A stretch of DNA of 12,041 bases from Candidatus Kuenenia stuttgartensis. GTDB lineage: Bacteria > Planctomycetota > Planctomycetia > Pirellulales > UBA1268. Numbering within the stretch: position 1 is the stretch's first letter; every line of letters begins with the position of its first letter. A program made the translations under genes and the position numbers. Below are positions 6,644-12,041 of this stretch, one piece after another. The notes under the pieces were generated by a model that worked only from the letters and a program-made list of their open reading frames with translations, was not told the origin of the DNA and did no database searches. Location of the stretch: assembly GCA_945876515.1 (NCBI GenBank), contig CAMCPF010000040.1:1-12041 (forward strand), read 5' to 3'.

Positions 6644-7447
6644 ATGAGCGGCCCGGCCACGGAGCCTCTGGCGTCGCGACCGATCGTGGTCGCGATCGGG
6701 GCGAGCAACCTCTCCCGTGGGCTGTCCAGGCTCGTGGCCACTGCTCAGGGCCGGGGCGGCCCCACGGACCTGCTCGTGGCGGCCGGTCATGGCCGGTCGT
6801 ACGGGGCCAACAGCCGGGTGGCCTGGCGGCGGCTGCCGTCGATCCTCAGGAGCGGCCTCTGGCACGCGCTCGATCGGCTCGAGCCTTCCGGATCGGCGCG
6901 GCCCGTGCGTGCCGTCGTGACCGACATCGGCAACGACCTGCTCTACGGCTTCTCGGTCGAGCAGACCGCCGGCTGGGTACGGGAGTGCGTGGCGCGGCTG
7001 GCCGGCCGCGGGGCGCGGGTCGCGATCACATCGTTGCCGCTCGAGAGCGTGGCCCGGGCGGGCGCGGTGCGCTACCGCCTGCTCCGTACGGTCTACGTGC
7101 CGGGCTGCCCGCTGTCGCTCGAACAGCTTCGTGCAGCGGCGGAGCGGCTCGACGAGGCGGTGCGGGGGATCGCCGCCGAGCATGGGGCCGTGCTCGTCGA
7201 GCAGCCGGGCGACTGGTATGGCTTCGATTCGATCCACGTGCGGCGTCGGAGGCTCGACGCCCTCTGGAATACGGCGGCCGACGCCTGGGGGCTACCCATC
7301 TCGATAGCGCGGCCGCGGGCCACGCTCGTCGAGTGGGCTCGCATCGGCCGCCGGTCCGCCGAGGTGCGGTCGCTCGCAGGCGTGATGCAATACACCCGTC
7401 AGCCCGTCCTCCACTGGCCCGACGGCGGCACGCTGAGCCTGTACTGA
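6644..7447 (+). CDS. SGNH/GDSL-hydrolase-like protein
   Basis: A 267-residue protein with the four-block pattern of SGNH hydrolases (esterases, acylhydrolases, deacetylases). Block I is VVAIGASNLSRG (15-26) with candidate nucleophile Ser21; the usual GDS is GAS. A glycine block is AAGHGRSYG (46-54). Block III is DIGNDLLYG (94-102), giving Asn97. Block V is DSIH (195-198), with Asp195 and His198 in the standard DxxH arrangement. No signal peptide or membrane segment is seen, so it should be cytoplasmic unless it is carried by a partner. The ATG at 6644 follows GGTGAGGG and lies four bases after the M50 stop, so translation is probably coupled. The C-terminal 45 residues (Arg/Trp-rich) have no match I recognise. 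Context with lpxB hints at a lipid or envelope sugar ester, but that is speculation. The right repeat starts at the first base after its stop. Confidence 0.72.
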   Translation: MSGPATEPLASRPIVVAIGASNLSRGLSRLVATAQGRGGPTDLLVAAGHGRSYGANSRVAWRRLPSILRSGLWHALDRLEPSGSARPVRAVVTDIGNDLLYGFSVEQTAGWVRECVARLAGRGARVAITSLPLESVARAGAVRYRLLRTVYVPGCPLSLEQLRAAAERLDEAVRGIAAEHGAVLVEQPGDWYGFDSIHVRRRRLDALWNTAADAWGLPISIARPRATLVEWARIGRRSAEVRSLAGVMQYTRQPVLHWPDGGTLSLY

Positions 7448-7748
7448 CTTCACGGCTGCAGGGGCATCCATGCCCCCTGCAGCCTTGGCGGGCCTCCGCC
7501 CGCCGGCCGCACCTCCGGGCGGCCGTGCTCGGGCGCGGGGTGGCGCGCGACGGGCGTTCAGACGAATCGGGCCGCCGCGGGGCGGCGGCCGGAGCCGGGC
7601 TTTGCCCGGCGACCTCAAGCCGGAGCCGACGCCGGGACGGCGGCGACGGCGCGAAAGCAGCGCGGCCGTGCTCGGGCGCGGGGTGGCGCGCGACGTTCGC
7701 TTAGACGAATCCGCAGGCGAAGCGATTCCTCTTCAACCGTTGGACTGC
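7448..7748 (+). repeat. Intergenic hairpin repeat, right copy
   Basis: Non-coding region starting immediately after the SGNH stop codon. It is the inverted partner of 1-190. In order: a 22-base start shared exactly with the left copy (7448-7469 and 171-150); a long hairpin 7454-7484; a second hairpin 7487-7504 (GGCGGGC/GCCCGCC, loop CTCC); GC-rich core A; a GGCCGCCGC/GCGGCGGCC hairpin (7570-7590); a GCCGGGC-TTT-GCCCGGC hairpin (7594-7610); then core B and tail (7662-7748), which align without gaps to 87-1. Compared with the left copy, an extra core plus two hairpins are inserted. The first hairpin may end the lpxB operon transcript, but it lacks a T-tract. No reading frame here resembles a protein. 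Confidence 0.82.
7519..7695 (+). repeat. Perfect 34-base direct repeat inside the right copy
   Basis: Positions 7519-7552 and 7662-7695 are identical over 34 bases (begin GCGGCCGTGCTCGGG, end GGCGCGCGACG) and start 143 bases apart. After each, a related AGACGAATC motif follows (7560-7568 and 7703-7711). The left copy has one version at 87-54 with five differences. The identity suggests a recent duplication within this copy. Confidence 0.9.
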
Positions 7749-7755
7749 GAGGGGT

Positions 7756-7877
7756 TGCCCATGCCAATCGAGCGGCGTAGGAAACCGAGCGCAGCCGGGA
7801 CGGCGAAAGCGAGGTTTCCTCCGAGCGACCGGAGAGCAGGATGCTCGAAGGGAGCGTCCGGCGAGATGGCATGGGCA
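7756..7877 (+). other. Inverted-repeat-rich non-coding segment, possible structured RNA or element end
   Basis: An 11-base perfect inverted repeat, TGCCCATGCCA (7756-7766) and TGGCATGGGCA (7867-7877), brackets a segment with nested stems: AGGAAACC/GGTTTCCT (7779-7786, 7813-7820), CTCCG/CGGAG (7819-7823, 7830-7834, sharing one or two bases with its neighbours) and GAGCA/TGCTC (7834-7838, 7842-7846). It directly follows the repeat tail and precedes the dehydrogenase gene by about 57 bases. It could be the distal part of the repeat element, an independent small RNA, or a leader of the dehydrogenase. I do not recognise a known RNA family. Short stems are common in GC-rich DNA, so only the outer 11-base and the 8-base pairs carry weight. 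Confidence 0.4.
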
Positions 7878-7900
7878 GCCCCGAGCCCACACGCTCGAGC

Positions 7901-7934
7901 CCGCACTCCTACGCGTGCGGTATCATCTCACCCC
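7901..7934 (+). promoter_or_regulatory. Dehydrogenase upstream region: small dyad and possible -10 box
   Basis: A 6-base dyad CCGCAC/GTGCGG (7901-7906, 7915-7920) is followed directly by TATCAT (7921-7926), which ends eight bases before ATG 7935. If TATCAT is a -10 box, the transcript is leaderless or nearly so, and the dyad would lie between -10 and -35, where a repressor could bind. No good -35 box or Shine-Dalgarno sequence is visible. Confidence 0.35.
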
Positions 7935-8978
7935 ATGAAAGCCCTGCTGCTCACTGCTCCCGGCCGGCTCGAACTCACCGATCTCGACCCGCCGGCCGTC
8001 GGGCCGGGCGAGGTGCGGGTGCGGGTCGCGGCCTGCGGAATCTGCGGGAGCGACGTGCATGGCTACACCGGCGCGACCGGCCGGCGAATCCCGCCGCTCG
8101 TCATGGGGCACGAGGCGGCCGGCACGGTCGACGCGGTCGGGGAGGGCGTGGGCGACCTCGCCCCGGGCACGCGGGTCGTGCTCGACTCGACCGTGTTCTG
8201 CGGAGCCTGCGAGCATTGCTTGGCGGGCGCTGAGAACCTCTGCACGAGCCGCGAGGTGCTCGGCGTCTCCTGCGGCACCTACCGGCGGCACGGGTGCTTC
8301 GCCGAGTATGTGACCGTGCCACGGCGGGTGGTGCATCCGATTCCCGATGCGCTCGACTTCGTGTCGGCCGCGCTGCTCGAGCCGCTCACGATCGCGCTGC
8401 ATGCCGTCCGGCTCGGCGGGGCGGGGCCCGCCACGCGGTCGGCCGTGGTCGTCGGCGCCGGCACGATCGGGCTGGCCGTGGTGGCGGCGCTCGCCGCCAA
8501 GGGTGTCGCGCGGATCGCGGCCGTCGATCTCGACCAGGGTCGGCTGGCCGAGGCCCGTCGGCTGGGGGCGACGGAGACGTTTCTCGCGGGCGACGATGCC
8601 GGCACGCTTGCCGCCCGCTGGGGCACGTCGTCGCCCGACACCGACGGAGCCGACCTCGTGATCGAGGCGGTCGGCTCGACCGGGGCCGTGCAGACCGCGA
8701 TCGCGGCGGCCACCCGAGGGGGCACGGTCGTGCTCGTGGGCAACGTCTCGCCCGCGATCGAGCTGCCGCTGCAGGCGGTGGTGACCAGACAACTGCGGCT
8801 CCAGGGATCGTGTGCCTCGGCGGGCTGCTACCCGGAGGCGATCCGCTTGGTGGCGGAGGGCCGCGTGAACCTGTCGGGCTTCGTCAGCAAGATCGCGCCG
8901 CTCGCGGAAGGCCCTGAGTGGTTTACCCGCCTCCACGACCGCGAGCCGGGGCTCGTCAAGGTCGTGCTCGAGCCGTGA
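7935..8978 (+). CDS. Zinc-dependent medium-chain alcohol/polyol dehydrogenase
   Basis: A 347-residue medium-chain dehydrogenase/reductase that would oxidise a secondary alcohol or polyol with NAD(P). The catalytic zinc site is GICGSDVHGY (Cys37) with GHEAAG (His59, Glu60), and Glu149 in ALLEPL. The structural zinc loop is complete: Cys89, Cys92, Cys95, Cys103 (CGACEHCLAGAENLC). The Rossmann fold has GAGTIGL (174-180), and the strand ends at Asp198, which suggests NAD rather than NADP. SDVHGYTGATGRRIPP resembles the sorbitol/galactitol-1-phosphate/threonine dehydrogenase branch, so a sugar alcohol or amino-alcohol substrate is likely; the exact one cannot be read. The ATG at 7935 begins right before the first beta strand (MKALLL); the frame is open upstream to 7470, but that part is the repeat. 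Convergent with the next gene, with only 26 bases between. Confidence 0.9.
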   Translation: MKALLLTAPGRLELTDLDPPAVGPGEVRVRVAACGICGSDVHGYTGATGRRIPPLVMGHEAAGTVDAVGEGVGDLAPGTRVVLDSTVFCGACEHCLAGAENLCTSREVLGVSCGTYRRHGCFAEYVTVPRRVVHPIPDALDFVSAALLEPLTIALHAVRLGGAGPATRSAVVVGAGTIGLAVVAALAAKGVARIAAVDLDQGRLAEARRLGATETFLAGDDAGTLAARWGTSSPDTDGADLVIEAVGSTGAVQTAIAAATRGGTVVLVGNVSPAIELPLQAVVTRQLRLQGSCASAGCYPEAIRLVAEGRVNLSGFVSKIAPLAEGPEWFTRLHDREPGLVKVVLEP

Positions 8979-9004
8979 GGGGCCCGGGCAACCGCGCCGC
9001 CGGC

Positions 9005-11062
9005 CTACCGCGCCACCGCGCGTTCCGTGATCGTCCAGGCCTTGACGTCGTAGATTCGCTCGGTGACCCCGTCGCTGATCCGCATGTTGCCGTCCCAGTC
9101 CTGATGGATCCAGGGATTGTCGACGAGCGGCCAGGAGGCGTAGTCGACCTCGGCGCCGTCGATCATGGCCGGACCCTGGAAGGTCTTTTCGAGCGTGTGG
9201 CCGAAGCGATCCACGTAGGCAGCCTTGGCCACCACGCGGGGTGCCACGGGGATGGCGGGATCCTGCCCCTTGACCGGCTCGCCGGGCAGTTCAGCCGTGC
9301 CGAGCGAGATCTTCGCCTTGGCGACGATGGCCCGCTTGAAGGCCGCCAGCCGCTCGGCCGGTGACGCCGCCGGGAACTCGTCGGGATGGGCCACTTCCAT
9401 GGCCAGGGCCGCGTTGTCGGCCGCGATCCGAAACTCGCTGTCTTCCTTGGAGAGGCCGCCGCCGGAGAACAGGCCGCCCCGCGGCGTCCAGGTGAAGGGC
9501 TGGCTTGCGGTCAAGGCGATCAGCACGCTGCCGTAGTCGAGAAAGATCCGCCCGTGGGTAGCCGCGTCGTCGACGAGCGCCAGGTAGCCGTCGGGCACGT
9601 AACCGAGGATCGAGCGGGTCTCGACCGAGAACTGCTTGTGGCCCTTCACGTCGGCGCGGATCTGCGGCAGAAACTCGGGGTTTCGCAGGTCGTTGGCCAC
9701 GAGCAGGAGCGCGCCTTCCCGCTGCAGGTATTCGCAGAACCGGCTGCTGATGCCCTGCGTGTGGTTGGTGAGCGGCTTGTCGTCGCAGGCCGGCACCGTC
9801 ATCCAGCAGATGCTGGCCTTGGTGGTGTCGGGCTGGTCGAACATCACGCCGTAGGGATAGGTCTGGCCCCAGATGGCCGACTTTCGCCCGGTGGGCGGGT
9901 GGGTGAGCGCGGTGCTGAACATGCCGTAGGTGCGGTCGATGAAGGACGTCTGGAAGTGGTTGACGCCGTCGAACCGGGAGCGGTGCACGTAGGGCCGGTC
10001 GCGATCCGTGGCGGCCTTGACGATTAGCGGGTGGGGCCGCCAGGGCTCGGCGGCCGTGTAGACCGCCGGGCTGATGCCGCCGAGCGGCGGCGTCGGCCCG
10101 CCGAAGTAGGTCCAGAGCATGCCAGCGTTGCCGCTGGGCACTTGCGAGAAATGGGCCGGGTAGCTGCGGCCGGCGGGAGTGACCCAGTTGCCCCGGAGCC
10201 ACGAGCCGGCGGCATGGGCGATCGACATCTCGTAGGCCATCGCGGCCCGCTTGGCGAGCTCGGGCTCGATGAAGGGATTGTCGAAGTTCAGCAGGATCCC
10301 GATGTTGTAGATCAGGTAGGGCCGCGAAGCGAACTCGGGCGAACCGCGTGAGACGGTGTAGTCCATCCGCCGATAAAACATCTTCATCGCTCCCTCGCCG
10401 CGGGCGCCGTAGCGGCCGTCCGCGGGCAGGAGCGCGGGATCCCACATCTTCTCCGTCAGGTAAAGGTTGAAGGGGATCAGGAACGAGAGGTTGCCCGTCG
10501 AGCCGGCCCAGCTCGTGTTCCTGGTGCAGATCCACTGGACGTCGTCGCGGAGCGACTGATCCATCTTGTCGCCGTGCCGCATGAAGACATTGAGGATCGC
10601 CCACAGGCCGAAGCCGTTGACGTGCGGCTCGCCCCACTCGAGGCCGCTCGCCACCGGCAGGCTCTTGAAGGTGCCCGCCGCCTTCTGCTTCTCCATGGTC
10701 TCGATCCGGCCCTTGGCCTGGCGGATCAGCTTGCCGACGTAGCCACGGACGATCTCGTTGGCCTCCTGGGTGCGACCGGCCCGATAGAGGAGCTGGGCCG
10801 TCCAGCCGACCATCGGGCTGTAGCTCTTGTGGACGGCGTCGAGGTCGGCCAGCGCCGCGGCCACCACGGCCTGCTCCCGCTCCTCGAGCGCGGCGTAGTG
10901 CCGGCGGCTGAGTTCGGCGATGGCCGCGGCCCCGGTGGCGGCCGCCTGCGGCTCGGCCTCGGGCTCGGCTTCCGCCCGAGGCTGGCAGAGCGTCGCCGCG
11001 CCGGCGAGGAAGAGCAGGCCGACAGCACGCAGCCCCGAAAACAAGGAAGGCCGCACGATCAT
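9005..11062 (-). CDS. Large exported protein of unknown function
   Basis: A 685-residue protein I do not recognise. Residues 1-25 form a signal peptide (basic start MIVRPSLFSGLR, then AVGLLFLAGAATL), followed by an acidic Pro/Ala stretch (AEAEPEAEPQA). Residues about 45-350 look helical with many aromatic residues (HVNGFGLWAILNVF 147-160, RNTSWAGSTGNLSF 181-194, RPYLIYNIGILLNFDNPF 247-264), which could be an alpha/alpha toroid. Residues about 375-530 look beta-rich (AIWGQTYPYGVMFD, GALLLVANDLRNPEF, GYLALVDDA, RIFLDYGSVLIALTA). A helical toroid plus beta-sheet layout is seen in heparinase- and alginate-lyase-like enzymes, so a polysaccharide lyase-like role is a guess. No catalytic signature was identified. 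ATG 11062 is preferred because the signal peptide then starts at residue 1; a GTG at 11122 would add 20 polar residues. It lies 66 bases downstream of mrp on the same strand. Confidence 0.75.
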   Translation of the reverse strand: MIVRPSLFSGLRAVGLLFLAGAATLCQPRAEAEPEAEPQAAATGAAAIAELSRRHYAALEEREQAVVAAALADLDAVHKSYSPMVGWTAQLLYRAGRTQEANEIVRGYVGKLIRQAKGRIETMEKQKAAGTFKSLPVASGLEWGEPHVNGFGLWAILNVFMRHGDKMDQSLRDDVQWICTRNTSWAGSTGNLSFLIPFNLYLTEKMWDPALLPADGRYGARGEGAMKMFYRRMDYTVSRGSPEFASRPYLIYNIGILLNFDNPFIEPELAKRAAMAYEMSIAHAAGSWLRGNWVTPAGRSYPAHFSQVPSGNAGMLWTYFGGPTPPLGGISPAVYTAAEPWRPHPLIVKAATDRDRPYVHRSRFDGVNHFQTSFIDRTYGMFSTALTHPPTGRKSAIWGQTYPYGVMFDQPDTTKASICWMTVPACDDKPLTNHTQGISSRFCEYLQREGALLLVANDLRNPEFLPQIRADVKGHKQFSVETRSILGYVPDGYLALVDDAATHGRIFLDYGSVLIALTASQPFTWTPRGGLFSGGGLSKEDSEFRIAADNAALAMEVAHPDEFPAASPAERLAAFKRAIVAKAKISLGTAELPGEPVKGQDPAIPVAPRVVAKAAYVDRFGHTLEKTFQGPAMIDGAEVDYASWPLVDNPWIHQDWDGNMRISDGVTERIYDVKAWTITERAVAR

Positions 11063-11128
11063 GTCCGGGCCGCCGTTGGATTGGGGGTGTCTGGCTGAAT
11101 GCTGCTCGACCTTTTGCGCCACGGCAAT

Positions 11129-12041
11129 CTACAGCACGGGCAGGCTGGGCAGCGGCGGGCAGGCGGACGCGGCGGCGGCCAGGTTGCCCACGAGCCGCTC
11201 GCAGATCGCCTCCAGGTAGGGTCGGGCGGCGGGGTCGTCGTAGTTGGCGGCGGTCTTCCCCGCGTCGCCGTGCTCCCGGATCGGGATCTGGATCGGCACC
11301 TCGCCGAGGAAGGGAATCTCGAGCTCGTGGGCCGTCCGCTTGGCCCCGCCGGAGCCGAAGATGTCGTATCGCTTGCGCGTGTCGGGGCAGACGAAATAGG
11401 CCATGTTCTCCACCATGCCCAGGACCGGGATGTTCACCTTCTTGAACATCGCGATCGCCTTCGTCGCGTCGAGCAGGGCCACGTCCTGCGGCGTGCAGAC
11501 GACCACCGCGCCCGTCAGCGGCAGCACCTGCGAGAGCGTGAGCGCGATGTCGCCCGTGCCCGGCGGCATGTCGATCACGAGGTAGTCGAGCGGCCCCCAG
11601 AGCGTGTCGCGGAGCATCTGCGTGATCGCCCCGTGGAGCATCGGGCCCCGCCACACCACCGCCTCGCCGGCGGGCACGAGGAAGCCCATGCTCATCACCG
11701 GCATCTCGCCGGAGCCGATCGCGAGTTTCATCGGCACGATCTTGCCGTCGTCGATCTGCGGCCGCCCGGAGAGGCCGAGCAGGTGGGGCACGCTCGGCCC
11801 GTAGACGTCGGCGTCGAGCAGGCCGACCCGGCTGCCGGCCCGCGCCAGGCCCAGAGCGATGCTGGCGGCGATCGTGCTCTTACCCACGCCTCCCTTGCCG
11901 CTGCCCACGGCGATCACGCTCTTGGCCTCGAGGCCGATCTGGCCGAGCTTCGGCGGCGGCCGGTCGTGAGTCGCAATCGTGACCGTCACGCTCGGCACGG
12001 CGGGGAACGCCGCCCGTACGAGCTCTTCGGCCCGGGCCCGG
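11129..12041 (-). CDS. mrp: Mrp/ApbC (NBP35-type) Fe-S cluster carrier ATPase, 5' end cut by window
   Basis: A P-loop ATPase of the Mrp/ApbC/NBP35 family, a cytoplasmic carrier that helps deliver iron-sulfur clusters to target proteins. Visible: 303 residues to the stop TAG at 11131-11129. The deviant Walker A is GKGGVGKST (codons about 11896-11870), then LDADVYGPSVPHLLG, WRGPMLHGAI, the Walker B-like DYLVIDMPPGTGD, and ENMAYFVCPDTRKRYDIFG. The family's CxxC is here CPDT, so the second cysteine is missing. The frame stays open past the GTG at 11998 to the window edge, reading RARAEELVRAAFPA, which fits the end of the N-terminal DUF59 (MIP18-like) domain. The true start therefore lies outside and the 11998 GTG is not the start. 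The C-terminus ends with a loose Ala/Pro tail. It is upstream of the unknown exported protein in a likely operon. Confidence 0.92.
   Translation of the reverse strand, partial: RARAEELVRAAFPAVPSVTVTIATHDRPPPKLGQIGLEAKSVIAVGSGKGGVGKSTIAASIALGLARAGSRVGLLDADVYGPSVPHLLGLSGRPQIDDGKIVPMKLAIGSGEMPVMSMGFLVPAGEAVVWRGPMLHGAITQMLRDTLWGPLDYLVIDMPPGTGDIALTLSQVLPLTGAVVVCTPQDVALLDATKAIAMFKKVNIPVLGMVENMAYFVCPDTRKRYDIFGSGGAKRTAHELEIPFLGEVPIQIPIREHGDAGKTAANYDDPAARPYLEAICERLVGNLAAAASACPPLPSLPVL

Noticed and set aside
7448..7748. CRISPR array or insertion sequence
   Set aside because: Only two direct copies of the 34-base unit, irregular spacing and no transposase or cas gene; not an array, and no IS ends or target duplications seen.
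7615..7892. Small minus-strand open frames over the repeat (91 and 63 codons)
   Set aside because: Arg/Ser-rich translations of repeat DNA without ribosome sites; the same DNA is better explained by the non-coding repeat.
7470..7934. N-terminal extension of the dehydrogenase reading frame
   Set aside because: The added residues translate the repeat element and match no dehydrogenase; the family begins at MKALLL (7935).
9291..11654. 787-codon open frame on the minus strand
   Set aside because: Out-of-frame shadow of the exported protein and mrp genes; low-complexity Arg/Ala/Gly translation.
11129..11998. Complete mrp gene starting at GTG 11998
   Set aside because: The frame stays open to the window edge with residues that fit the preceding DUF59 domain, so the gene is treated as partial.

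Overview
The window is 12 kb of very GC-rich, densely packed bacterial chromosome. Lipid A synthesis (lpxB), lipoprotein and Sec signals, and many proteins without close household names point to a Gram-negative-type bacterium. The style (C-rich small secreted proteins, SGNH and secreted beta-propeller proteins, an Mrp with CPDT) suggests Planctomycetota. That placement is an impression from protein flavour, not a computed result. No phage, transposase, CRISPR, tRNA or rRNA was found.

Layout. 1-190: one copy of an intergenic hairpin-rich repeat, running off the left edge. 191-748 (-): TlpA-like thioredoxin lipoprotein. 806-1387 (+): CYTH/CyaB-like protein, divergent from it. 1444-2619 (-): exported lactonase-type beta-propeller, convergent with the CYTH gene. 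2645-4015 (+): MFS transporter, divergent from the lactonase gene across only 25 bases. 4071-4496 (+): small exported protein with two TRASH-type cysteine domains, with its own promoter and a textbook intrinsic terminator. 4588-7447 (+): probable operon of lpxB, an M50 membrane protease and an SGNH-hydrolase-like protein. 7448-7934: a long non-coding region with a second, inverted copy of the left repeat, an internal 34-base duplication and a segment rich in inverted repeats. 7935-8978 (+): zinc-dependent alcohol/polyol dehydrogenase. 9005-11062 (-): 685-residue exported protein of unknown function. 11129-12041 (-): Mrp/ApbC iron-sulfur carrier ATPase, cut by the right edge and probably co-transcribed with the unknown gene.

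How it works together. Most genes look like ordinary cell-envelope and housekeeping functions: lipid A, membrane proteolysis, thiol redox, metal handling and Fe-S delivery. No multi-gene novel system is evident. The part least explained by known families is the repeat. Both copies sit directly after a stop codon in the same orientation to the upstream gene. They share about 84% identity over an 87-base core, and they keep the same series of hairpins while the stem sequence changes. It is the best candidate here for something undescribed, either a mobile 3'-end element or a structured RNA. Other points of interest are an intrinsic terminator whose U-tract touches the lpxB start codon, the duplicated TRASH domains, and the large unknown exported protein.
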